From assembly GCA_002454975.1 (NCBI GenBank), contig DKJZ01000100.1, forward strand, positions 1 to 42,618: a stretch of 42,618 nucleotides of DNA, read 5' to 3'. The translations under genes and the position numbers were made by a program. The notes beneath the pieces were generated by a model. It did no database searches, was not told the origin of the DNA, and saw only the letters and a list, made by a program, of their open reading frames with translations. Shown one piece after another: positions 23,074 through 30,593 of the stretch. The stretch's first letter is position 1; each line of letters opens with the position of its first letter. Source of the DNA: Hylemonella sp. UBA6679. Its GTDB lineage: Bacteria > Pseudomonadota > Gammaproteobacteria > Burkholderiales > Burkholderiaceae_C.

Positions 23074-23093
23074 TCCTTACTTTAAAGTAAGGA
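23074..23093 (+). promoter_or_regulatory. Perfect 20-bp palindrome, likely antitoxin operator
   Basis: TCCTTACTTT is followed immediately by its exact reverse complement AAAGTAAGGA. It ends 12 bp before the AbrB-type antitoxin ATG and covers part of the Shine-Dalgarno area (AAGGAAAAGGG). AbrB/MazE-like antitoxins repress their own operon by binding such sites. Confidence 0.7.
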
Positions 23094-23105
23094 AAAGGGC
23101 GCATC

Positions 23106-23348
23106 ATGTCTACAGCAACACTCACATCCAAAGGCCAAATCACCATCCCCGCCGAGGTTCGCAGGGACTTGAAGGTGGATACCGGGGACCGCGTTGAGTT
23201 CGTCCTGGTTGGTCCGGGCCGTTATGAATTCGTGGCAGCAACCAGTGATGTCACCGCACTCAAGGGCATGTTCGGCGCCACTCAAAAGAGCGTCTCTGTT
23301 GAAGCCATGAATGTGGCCATCGCGCAGCGCGGAGCTGCAGCGCGATGA
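23106..23348 (+). CDS. AbrB/SpoVT-type antitoxin
   Basis: The 80-aa protein begins STATLTSKGQITIPAEVRRDL, the swapped-hairpin AbrB DNA-binding fold. GDRVEFVLVGPGRYEF completes the beta layer. The C-terminal half (ATSDVTALKGMFGATQKS) should bind and block the toxin. It overlaps the PIN toxin gene by 4 nt and sits behind a perfect palindrome that is a likely autoregulatory site. Its GC-rich composition is closer to the chromosome than to the AT-rich operon. Confidence 0.92.
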   Translation: MSTATLTSKGQITIPAEVRRDLKVDTGDRVEFVLVGPGRYEFVAATSDVTALKGMFGATQKSVSVEAMNVAIAQRGAAAR

Positions 23349-23740
23349 TCGGTCTGGATACCAACGTCTTGGTGCGCTACATCATGCAAGACGACGCCAA
23401 GCAGTCTTCGAAGGCGACCAAGCTGATCGAGTCATTGGATGTCGAGAACCCGGGCTACATCACCATGGTGTCGGTGGTGGAGTTGTATTGGGTGCTGACC
23501 TCTTGTTATGACCTGACAGACGGCCAAGTTGCGCAGGCCTTGGAAGTTATTTTGCGCACCAAGCAGTTGTTGGTGGAGCGTGCAGACCAGGTTCTGCGAG
23601 CCCTTCGTGTGTTTGGTGATGGCAAAGCTGATTTTGCTGATTGCCTGATTGAGCGCACGGCCTCTGCTGCTGGATGCGGGCAGACGATGACCTTTGACGT
23701 CAAGGCCACAAAGCACGCCGGCATGACCTTGATCGCGTAG
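23345..23740 (+). CDS. vapC: PIN-domain ribonuclease toxin (VapC family)
   Basis: The 131-aa PIN-domain protein starts MIGLDTNVLVRYIMQDD (first catalytic Asp). It has the second acidic site in SVVELYWVLTSCYDLT, the third in GKADFADCLIERTASAAGC and the last in TMTFDVKATK. These form the Mg2+ site of an endoribonuclease. The AbrB-type antitoxin gene precedes it with an ATGA overlap. The SUMF1-like gene on the other strand ends 7 bp downstream. Confidence 0.92.
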   Translation: MIGLDTNVLVRYIMQDDAKQSSKATKLIESLDVENPGYITMVSVVELYWVLTSCYDLTDGQVAQALEVILRTKQLLVERADQVLRALRVFGDGKADFADCLIERTASAAGCGQTMTFDVKATKHAGMTLIA

Positions 23741-23747
23741 GTTGGTT

Positions 23748-24536
23748 TCAAGGCGTGAAGCAGCGAAACCCGACGTACACCACGCTCAGGTCGCGGGGTT
23801 TGGTGGCTTGGTGGTCGCGGTGCATGGGGCCTGCGCCATACCACCATGAGCCGCCCAGGGTGGGTTGCTCGGCGCCGCCGGGGTTGTCGCCTTGCGCCCA
23901 TTCCCACACATTGCCGCCCATGTCAAACAAGCCGTTCACACCAGCTGTGGTGGTGCCCACGCGGGAGTGGCCCAAACCGCGTGAGGTTTGTGCATGGGAC
24001 ACGCCTGCTGTGCGGTTGCCGCAGTCGCCCAGGCAGTGCGCGCCTTGGGGTGTGTCGCCGGTGGGGTAAGGGTAGGTTTGGCCTTGCACAAAGGGCGCTG
24101 TGGGGGTGGTGCGCTGTTCGGTGTAGGCCCACTGCCGCCACTCGCGTGCGGTGGGCAGGCGCTGGCCAGCCCAGCGGCAGTAGCCTTGGGCTTCGTTAAA
24201 GTTGAGGTGCACCGCAGGCTCATCCGGTGCAGCGCTTTGGCCATAGGGCTTGGCCCACGACCAGCCGGGGCGTTTGGCCCAGCCGCCCTCAAAGGTCAAG
24301 CTCCAGCCTTGCTTCTCGGCTTGCGACACAAAGCCGGTGGCCTGCGCATAACGGGCCACGGCGCCCACGGTCACTTCGGTGCGGTCCATGCCTGCTGGTT
24401 TCTGTTGCTGTTGAGCCTGCGCTGTCACGCCAAGCAAGCACGCAAGACCCAAGGCTAAGATGCCTTGGGCAAGGCGATGGTTCCCCCGAAGGCCTGATGT
24501 TTGACCTGGCAGTTTTAGACAAGCTACAAATTTCAT
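23748..24536 (-). CDS. Exported SUMF1/FGE-sulfatase-domain protein without FGE cysteines
   Basis: The 262-aa protein has a hydrophobic export segment (about residues 23-40) ending TAQA, preceded by a 20-residue tail, so the true start may be later. The mature part is a formylglycine-generating-enzyme-like fold: VTVGAVARYAQATGF, FNEAQGYCRWAGQRLPTAREW, GLFDMGGNVWEWAQG and LGGSWWYGAG then VGFRCF. True FGEs carry two catalytic Cys in the GGSWxxx segment; here that segment reads GGSWWYGAGPMHRDHQATKP with none. It is therefore more likely a structural or PvdO/EgtB-type relative. It lies 5 bp after mnmA on the same strand. Confidence 0.82.
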   Translation of the reverse strand: MKFVACLKLPGQTSGLRGNHRLAQGILALGLACLLGVTAQAQQQQKPAGMDRTEVTVGAVARYAQATGFVSQAEKQGWSLTFEGGWAKRPGWSWAKPYGQSAAPDEPAVHLNFNEAQGYCRWAGQRLPTAREWRQWAYTEQRTTPTAPFVQGQTYPYPTGDTPQGAHCLGDCGNRTAGVSHAQTSRGLGHSRVGTTTAGVNGLFDMGGNVWEWAQGDNPGGAEQPTLGGSWWYGAGPMHRDHQATKPRDLSVVYVGFRCFTP

Positions 24537-24541
24537 GGCAA

Positions 24542-25684
24542 TTAAGGTTTAGTTGTTGCGGCACTGGCCGCATCAGTCACCCCGCTAATGACCCCGCCAC
24601 CCAAACACACCTCGCCGTCGTAAAGCACGGCAGACTGGCCAGGTGTCACCGCCCATTGGGCTTGTGGGAAGCTCAGCGCAAAACCACTGCTATCAGTTTC
24701 ATAGCTGCAGGGTGAGTCTGTTTGCCGGTAGCGGGTCTTTGCGGCATATGCAGCATTCAAAGGCGAATGCCCCGCCACCCAGCTGGCGTTTTGGGCGTAC
24801 AGGCGGTGTGACAGCAGCCAAGGGTGCTCGTGGCCCTGCACCACATACAGGGTGTTGGTGGCCATGTCTTTGCGCGCCACAAACCAGGGCGCATGGTCGC
24901 CGCCGCCGCGTTGCGCGCCTTTGGTTTTCACGCCGCCTATGCCCAAGCCCTGACGCTGGCCCAGGGTGTAAAAACTCAGGCCCACGTGCTGGCCCAGCAC
25001 GTGGCCTTTGTCGTTTTTGATGGGGCCGGGTTCTTTGGCAATGTAGCGGTTCAAAAACTCACGAAACGGCCGCTCGCCAATGAAGCAAATGCCGGTGCTG
25101 TCTTTCTTTTTGGCGTTGGGCAGAGCGATCTCGTCGGCAATGCGGCGCACCTCGGTTTTGTGCAGCTCACCCACCGGAAACCAGGTGTTGGCCAGCTGCG
25201 CTTGGTTCAAGCGGTGCAAAAAATAGCTCTGGTCTTTGGAGGCGTCCAGGCCTTTGAGCAACTCGTGCAAGCCAGTGGCCGGGTTGTGACGCACGCGGGC
25301 GTAGTGGCCGGTGGCAATTTTGTCGGCGCCCAGGCGCATGGCGTGGTCGAGAAAGGCTTTGAACTTGATCTCGGCATTGCACAAAATATCGGGGTTGGGC
25401 GTGCGCCCGGCTTGGTACTCGTGCAAAAACTCGGCAAACACGCGGTCTTTGTAGTCGGCTGCAAAGTTGACGTGCTCGATCTCGATGCCAATCACATCGG
25501 CCACGGCTGCAGCGTCCACAAAGTCGATGTTGCTCGAGCAGTACTCGGTGTCGTCGTCATCTTCCCAATTTTTCATGAAGATGCCCACCACCTCGTGGCC
25601 CTGCTGTTTGAGCAGCCAGGCGGTCACCGCCGAGTCCACGCCGCCGCTCAGGCCCACCACCACACGTTGCTTCAAGGTTCCCAT
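24542..25684 (-). CDS. mnmA: tRNA-specific 2-thiouridylase MnmA
   Basis: The 380-aa enzyme thiolates U34 of tRNA-Lys, -Glu and -Gln using sulfur relayed from IscS/Tus. The N-terminal PP-loop reads VVVGLSGGVDSAVTAWLL. The catalytic cysteines are Cys102 in PDILCNAEIKF and Cys200 in STGICFIGERPF, and the tRNA-binding GHYARV and LDASKDQSYFLHRL motifs are intact. The SUMF1-like gene follows 5 bp later, probably in the same transcript. Confidence 0.96.
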   Translation of the reverse strand: MGTLKQRVVVGLSGGVDSAVTAWLLKQQGHEVVGIFMKNWEDDDDTEYCSSNIDFVDAAAVADVIGIEIEHVNFAADYKDRVFAEFLHEYQAGRTPNPDILCNAEIKFKAFLDHAMRLGADKIATGHYARVRHNPATGLHELLKGLDASKDQSYFLHRLNQAQLANTWFPVGELHKTEVRRIADEIALPNAKKKDSTGICFIGERPFREFLNRYIAKEPGPIKNDKGHVLGQHVGLSFYTLGQRQGLGIGGVKTKGAQRGGGDHAPWFVARKDMATNTLYVVQGHEHPWLLSHRLYAQNASWVAGHSPLNAAYAAKTRYRQTDSPCSYETDSSGFALSFPQAQWAVTPGQSAVLYDGEVCLGGGVISGVTDAASAATTKP

Positions 25685-26326
25685 ACCGCACCGATTATCC
25701 GCGCCGACGCAACATATTTTCCAATCTGCCCATGGCTACACCAACTGACATCGCAATTTGTCAACGCCAGCCAGCGCCAAACACACGCACCTGCGGTGGA
25801 TGCCCAGCCAAGCCGCATGTGGCTTAGCAAGGCCTGGTTGCTTGCCCGCTCAGCCCTGGGCGCAAGGAGGCGCTGTCTGAAGACGTATGACACCCGGCGC
25901 TGTCATGGCATTGCGTCAAAAAATACATGTGTCATATTTAAATGACAATTATGTCTAATTAATATGACATGTACCTTTTAAATAAAGACCTTTTTCTGTT
26001 GTCGGGTATAAAAATATATGATCCGCAGTAAATATAGGTTTTATAGTCAGGCTTCACAACAAGCCTATTGTGAGCGAAAAAACCGCTCGCAGCCATGGTG
26101 GCATCGGCACTGTCAAGGTGCTGCCCTAGAATGAAAACACCTGTTTTTTTCTCTGAGCAAAGGGTGAGCAGGTTGTTCTTGGCCCTGGAACTTGGTTTGT
26201 TGCGCATCGGTGACCCTGTGTCTGGTTTTTAAAACCAAGCCAAGATTACTTTTTATATAAGAAGCCTTTTGCCCCACGCACGTTTGGGTCCAAAGTTTTC
26301 TGGATTTTCGGCACACAGGGGGCAGC
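25685..26326. other. 640-bp intergenic region, AT-rich, no convincing gene
   Basis: No ORF here has recognisable features; short frames on both strands (for example 82 codons, minus strand, 25959-26207) lack family marks. The first 200 bp are GC-rich like the chromosome, and from about 25915 the sequence turns AT-rich. It contains the TGTCAT cluster, a hairpin AGGCTT-CACAAC-AAGCCT near 26048-26065 and another GAGCG...CGCTC near 26071-26087. The structured stretch before the EAL gene could be a leader RNA, but it does not match the cyclic-di-GMP GEMM riboswitch pattern I know. Confidence 0.6.
25887..25969. promoter_or_regulatory. Cluster of five TGTCAT/ATGACA boxes
   Basis: ATGACA at 25887-25892, TGTCAT at 25901-25906, TGTCAT at 25930-25935, ATGACA at 25942-25947 and ATGACA at 25964-25969 fall within 83 bp. 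The second pair forms TGTCAT-N6-ATGACA. Longer arms GTCATATT (25931-25938) and AATATGAC (25961-25968) are also inverted. The density suggests a transcription-factor array between mnmA and the cyclic-di-GMP genes. Confidence 0.5.
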
Positions 26327-27256
26327 ATGCATCCACAAGAAAACCAAGACAGCAAATCGGCCAGGCAAGACAACACGGCTGAGGCCAACCAAAACGATGA
26401 CGGCGGCGGCTACATGACCGCGCAGGTGTCGGCCGAATGGGTGCCAGCCAAAGGGGTGCCTGCCCAAGAGGTGCTGGGCCAACGCCATTTGAGCCTGGCC
26501 AGCAGCAACACCCAAGCCCAAACCGACGCTTACAAACACGCCCAGCCGCATTTTGTGGTGGCGTACCAGCCCTTGGTGGACGTGAGCACGCAGCAAACCG
26601 TGGCTTACGAGGCGCTCATCCGCCGTTCTGGTTTTTTGCCAGCAGGCGCCGAGCCCAGCCGACTGGGCGATGAGGTGCAACACCAACTCGACATGCTGTG
26701 CCGCCACAAAGCCATGGCCCAAGCCTGTGAGCTTGGGTTGCACAAGCGTGGCGACACCCGCCTGAGCCTGGCCATCTTGCCCGATGCCATCTACCACGAG
26801 GCCACCGGTGTCGCTGCCACTTTGGCCATGGCCGACAAGCTGGGTTTTCCACGCCAGCGTCTGATTTTTGACATTTCCGAGCGCGAATACGTGCGCAACC
26901 CCGAGCTGTTGCGCCAAATTTTTGCGCAGCACAGCAGCCACCAGTACCAAACCGCCATCACCGACTTTGGCTCGGGCCACAGCGGCCTGGGTTTGCTGGC
27001 CGATTTCCAGCCCGATCTGGTCAAGCTGGATCGCCGCTTGATCCGCAACTTGCACAACAACTTTGTGCGCCGCGAAATTGTTGACGGCATCGTGCGCATC
27101 GCGCAGCGCCTGGGCATCACCGTGGTGGCCCAAGGCGTGGAGAGCAAGCAAGAGCGCAACACCTTGCGCGACATCGGTGTGCGCCTCATGCAAGGCAACC
27201 TGTTTGCGCAAGCCGCCTTGGAGCGTTTGCCAGAGCCCCACAACTTTGAGGGCTGA
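26327..27256 (+). CDS. Degenerate EAL-domain protein (c-di-GMP sensor or regulator)
   Basis: The 309-aa protein has a polar N-terminal region (1-70) and one EAL domain (about 75-300) of the BLUF-associated (BlrP1/YcgF-like) type. The EAL signature is present as YEALIRR (Glu95), as are FDISERE and Lys233 in LVKLDRRL. Other catalytic positions are changed: the Asn normally in a NxS strand is absent (LSLAILP), DDFG is TDFG (212-215) and AEGVE is AQGVE (268-272). It is therefore probably not an active phosphodiesterase and may bind c-di-GMP or a protein partner. An AGGGGG Shine-Dalgarno precedes the ATG. The GGDEF-EAL gene starts 2 nt after its stop. Confidence 0.87.
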   Translation: MHPQENQDSKSARQDNTAEANQNDDGGGYMTAQVSAEWVPAKGVPAQEVLGQRHLSLASSNTQAQTDAYKHAQPHFVVAYQPLVDVSTQQTVAYEALIRRSGFLPAGAEPSRLGDEVQHQLDMLCRHKAMAQACELGLHKRGDTRLSLAILPDAIYHEATGVAATLAMADKLGFPRQRLIFDISEREYVRNPELLRQIFAQHSSHQYQTAITDFGSGHSGLGLLADFQPDLVKLDRRLIRNLHNNFVRREIVDGIVRIAQRLGITVVAQGVESKQERNTLRDIGVRLMQGNLFAQAALERLPEPHNFEG

Positions 27257-27257
27257 C

Positions 27258-29888
27258 ATGATCATCTCCAAGCCGCCTCAACAGCGCCCACCCACCCACC
27301 AGCCGCATGCCATGGCCACGCCCGTGGCCCCGGTCTCGCACCTTAAGCGCTGGCTCATCACATGCGCCCTGTGGTTAGCGGCGGCTGCTTGCGGCCTGGT
27401 TTGGCTCTTACCCACAGCACAAGCCCAAGAGGTGATAGAGCTGTGGCGCGCCCCCCAAGGCCCTGCCGCCAGCGCCCAGGCGCAGGCCTGGGAGACTTGG
27501 CAGCACAAGGTGCTGTCGGCCAGCCCGAGCGCGCAAGGCTGTGAGCCTGTGACCTGGCCAGGTCTGGACCCTCGCCGCCCCAGCTACGCCTTTGGCGTGA
27601 TGCCTGGCAAGCGCCTGCAAAAGCCCGTGGTTTACGCCAAAGACCATGTGGCCGAGTTGTTTTGGCTCACCGGCATGGACGCCAAGGGGTGCCCGTTTGT
27701 GCGCGTGTCGGGGCGGCAGGTGGATTTCAACAACCGCGACGTGCTGAGCATCCATCCAAATTTTGAGTTGCCAGCCCAGGGTGGCCAGCAAGGGCTGGTG
27801 GTCATTGTGCAAACCGACAAAAGTACGTCACCAGCGGTGCTGCTGGCCGAGCGCAATGACTTTGAGCTCAGCAGCCACCGGGTGTTTTTTGGCTTGGCCG
27901 CACTGGCCACCGCGCTGATGACGATCTTGCTGGTGTCAGTCATCTTTTTTGGGCGGAGCAAAGAACCCATCGTGCGCGCCAACTTGGCCTTCACCACCGC
28001 CTTGTGGTTGTGGCTTTTGCAGTCTTACGGCATGGCTGAGGCCATGTTTGACTTTTGGCCGCGTGGCGACCAGTACTTGATGGCGCAGGTGCTTGCTGTG
28101 GCGGCCCTGATGTTCACGGTGGGGGTGTGCGTGTCTATTTTCACGGGCATGCGCTGGTTGCACCGCAGCGTGTACTTGGCTTGTGTGGCCCTGGCTGCGG
28201 CCCTTGTGGTGCTGACCCCGATGATGCTGTGGCGTTTTGAGATGGCTGAGATGTTGGTCACGCTGTTTGTGGTTGGCACCCTGACCATCGTGGCCAGGGC
28301 ACTCTTCAACAAAAGCATTTCAGATGTGTACTACGGTCTGGGCTTGGTCATCTTTTTGGGGGGTGGTTTGGCGCAATTGCTGGTGCAATCACTCGCGCAA
28401 GAGTTCGGCCAAATCGACACCAGTTTGTTTTTACCTTGCGCAGCCGTGGTGATGTGCGTGTTGTGGATGTTTGCCACCGTGAAGCGCTTGCAAGAACTGC
28501 GTCGCCAAGAAATGGCGCTCATGGTCACCCAGGCCGGCACCGACAAGCTCACTGGCCTGTACAACCGCGACTTCATCACCAAAGAGATGGACGACCTGTT
28601 ATGCAACCGACCTGCCGACTCCACGGGTGGCATGGGCGTGTTCCTCATGGACCTGGACAACTTCAAGCAGGTCAACGACACCATGGGCCACCAGCAGGGC
28701 GATGCCTTGCTCAAAGAGGTGGGCGCGCGGGTGAGCAAAGCCATCAAGGATAGGGTGGGCACGCGCGGCATGGCCGCTCGCTTTGGTGGCGATGAGTTTG
28801 TGGTGATGACCGACAACACCGTGAGCCTGTCTGAGCAGCACGTGCTGGCGCAGGCCTTAATTCACGAAATTGCCCAACCCTTGCAACTGTCTGGGCGCGC
28901 CATCAAGGTGGGTGCCAGCCTGGGGTATGTGCGTTGCAACGGTTACTACGACCGCGGCGAAGACCTCATCCGTGATGCCGACATTGCCATGTACGAGGCC
29001 AAAAAGCGCGGTCGTGGCCAAGTGGTGATGTTTGAGCCCGAAATGGAGCGAGCGGTGCAAAACCGCGTGGCCCTGGAGCGCGAGCTGACGCAGGCCATCA
29101 AGTCACGCGAACTGGAGCTGTACTTTCAGCCCATCGTCAACATCAGCACCCACCGCCATGTGGGCCTTGAAGCCCTGGTGCGTTGGAACCACCCCACCCG
29201 CGGGTTTGTGAACCCCAACGATTTCATTCCCTTGGCCGAAGAAGTGGGCCTGATTGCCGACATCGGCCGCTTGGTCATGGAGATGGCCATGCAAAGCATC
29301 CATGCCTGGAAGCTCGATGGGCTGTGGATGCCGGGCTGGTACGTGAGTGTGAACATCTCTGGCCAAGAAATTTCGGGTGAAGGTTTGTTTGACGAGATGG
29401 AAAACCTCATGGCGCGCTATGGCCTGCATGGGCATGACCTGCGCCTGGAGCTGACCGAGTCTGCGGTGATCAAAAACCTGGGCATGGCCAACGTGGAGCT
29501 GCCACGTTTCATGCGCCGCGGCATTGCCCTGTGCATGGACGATTTTGGTACGGGCTACTCCTCGCTGAGCTACCTCAACAAGCTGCCCTTCAATGTGCTG
29601 AAAATTGACAAGTCGTTCATCGACGGCCTTGAGGTCAGCAGCGACCAAAAAGCGCTGGTGCGCTCGGTCTTGGCCTTGGCACGCGACATGAAACTCAAAG
29701 TGGTGGCCGAGGGCGTGGAAGGCCCGGGGCAACTCGCATTGCTCAAAAGCATGGCCTGCGATTACGGCCAGGGCTATTACTTCAGCAAGCCGATGTCAGA
29801 GTCGCTCACGCGCCAGTGGCTGCGTGATGCCATGGTCAGTGCCGAGGGGCCGGAGCCCGTCGACACCACCAACTACAAAGCGGCCTGA
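27258..29888 (+). CDS. Membrane GGDEF-EAL protein (c-di-GMP synthesis/hydrolysis)
   Basis: The 876-aa protein from ATG 27258 has an N-terminal membrane/signal segment ending near AQA-QE (about residue 55). A periplasmic region (about 55-205) and about seven transmembrane helices (about 210-395) follow, resembling 7TM sensor modules. The cytoplasmic GGDEF domain (DKLTGLYNRDF to about 535) has an intact GGDEF at 510-514. The EAL domain (about 610-860) has E638 in LEALVRW, Asn in YVSVNISGQE, Glu in LELTESAV, MDDFGTGYSSL, LKIDKSF and VVAEGVEG. Both catalytic sites look functional, so it could make and break c-di-GMP under control of a periplasmic signal. Confidence 0.93.
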   Translation: MIISKPPQQRPPTHQPHAMATPVAPVSHLKRWLITCALWLAAAACGLVWLLPTAQAQEVIELWRAPQGPAASAQAQAWETWQHKVLSASPSAQGCEPVTWPGLDPRRPSYAFGVMPGKRLQKPVVYAKDHVAELFWLTGMDAKGCPFVRVSGRQVDFNNRDVLSIHPNFELPAQGGQQGLVVIVQTDKSTSPAVLLAERNDFELSSHRVFFGLAALATALMTILLVSVIFFGRSKEPIVRANLAFTTALWLWLLQSYGMAEAMFDFWPRGDQYLMAQVLAVAALMFTVGVCVSIFTGMRWLHRSVYLACVALAAALVVLTPMMLWRFEMAEMLVTLFVVGTLTIVARALFNKSISDVYYGLGLVIFLGGGLAQLLVQSLAQEFGQIDTSLFLPCAAVVMCVLWMFATVKRLQELRRQEMALMVTQAGTDKLTGLYNRDFITKEMDDLLCNRPADSTGGMGVFLMDLDNFKQVNDTMGHQQGDALLKEVGARVSKAIKDRVGTRGMAARFGGDEFVVMTDNTVSLSEQHVLAQALIHEIAQPLQLSGRAIKVGASLGYVRCNGYYDRGEDLIRDADIAMYEAKKRGRGQVVMFEPEMERAVQNRVALERELTQAIKSRELELYFQPIVNISTHRHVGLEALVRWNHPTRGFVNPNDFIPLAEEVGLIADIGRLVMEMAMQSIHAWKLDGLWMPGWYVSVNISGQEISGEGLFDEMENLMARYGLHGHDLRLELTESAVIKNLGMANVELPRFMRRGIALCMDDFGTGYSSLSYLNKLPFNVLKIDKSFIDGLEVSSDQKALVRSVLALARDMKLKVVAEGVEGPGQLALLKSMACDYGQGYYFSKPMSESLTRQWLRDAMVSAEGPEPVDTTNYKAA

Positions 29889-29905
29889 GGTAGCGAGCAG
29901 TCTGC

Positions 29906-30409
29906 TTAAAGCGCCCCGAAGTGGGCCACGCTGGGGTCGGTGGTGATGGTCTCGAGCGCAAAGCGCTGGCCGCGCAGGTAGTCTTCCATGCAGGTCAGCA
30001 CCAGGGGGCTGCGGTGACGCGCGGCTGATTGGCGCACCTCCTCGGGGCTGAGCCAAAGGGTTCGTGCGATGCCGTGGTCCAGCTGCGCGCCGCTGACCTG
30101 TGGGCCGAGTTGGCCGCAAAAAGCAAAGCGCAGGTAGGTGATGTCCTCGATGCCGCCCGTTGGCGTGGGTCGCTGCAGGCGCGATAGATAAATGCCCACC
30201 AAGGCCGTGGGCGTGAAGGTGTGGGTGGTTTCCTCCAGCGCTTCACGGGCACACCCTTGCAGGGGAGATTCCCCTGGGTCGAGGTGGCCGGCGGGGTTGT
30301 TGAGCATGAGGCCGTTGGGCGTCATTTCTTCAACCAGCATGAATTTGCCGTCTTTCTCAATGATGGCGGCTACGGTGACGCTGGGTTTCCATCGCATGTT
30401 CATGGGCAT
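29906..30409 (-). CDS. Nudix hydrolase (NudJ-like)
   Basis: The 167-aa protein carries the Nudix box as GHLDPGESPLQGCAREALEE followed by T: the conserved G, E, RE and EE positions are all present, so Mg2+-dependent pyrophosphohydrolase activity is expected. The N-terminus KPSVTVAAIIEKDGKFMLVEE and the IYLSRLQRP segment resemble NudJ, which acts on thiamine and nucleoside pyrophosphates. In E. coli nudJ neighbours mnmA; here mnmA lies 4 kb away. A second ATG at 30403 is also possible. It is convergent with the GGDEF-EAL gene. Confidence 0.88.
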   Translation of the reverse strand: MPMNMRWKPSVTVAAIIEKDGKFMLVEEMTPNGLMLNNPAGHLDPGESPLQGCAREALEETTHTFTPTALVGIYLSRLQRPTPTGGIEDITYLRFAFCGQLGPQVSGAQLDHGIARTLWLSPEEVRQSAARHRSPLVLTCMEDYLRGQRFALETITTDPSVAHFGAL

Positions 30410-30476
30410 GCATTATGAAGGTGGTGGGGGCCGGTGTGGTGGTGCAGGCCTGGGGCGCTGGGAATTCTCAGTTAAG

Positions 30477-30492
30477 CTTACAGGCTTGTAAG
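30477..30492. promoter_or_regulatory. Small palindrome upstream of pntA
   Basis: CTTACA (30477-30482), GGCT, TGTAAG (30487-30492) is an exact 6-bp inverted repeat in the 184-bp gap between the Nudix gene and pntA. It may be an operator for either divergent gene; no factor is implied by sequence alone. Confidence 0.3.
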
Positions 30493-30593
30493 TTTGGTGC
30501 TCGTTGGGCGCTTATCGGGGTGGTGATGGGGGTGTTTCTAGAGGTTCTAGCCCCCGGTCGCCCTGCAGATGGTTCATATTTAGGAGATGACGT

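Noticed and set aside
16925..23740. CRISPR array in the accessory island
   Set aside because: No regularly spaced direct repeats of 20-40 bp were found; the repeats present are IS ends, hairpins and short tandem units.
25959..26207. 82-codon minus-strand frame in the intergenic region
   Set aside because: No Shine-Dalgarno, family motif or domain; it overlaps the regulatory-looking repeats and AT-rich tract.
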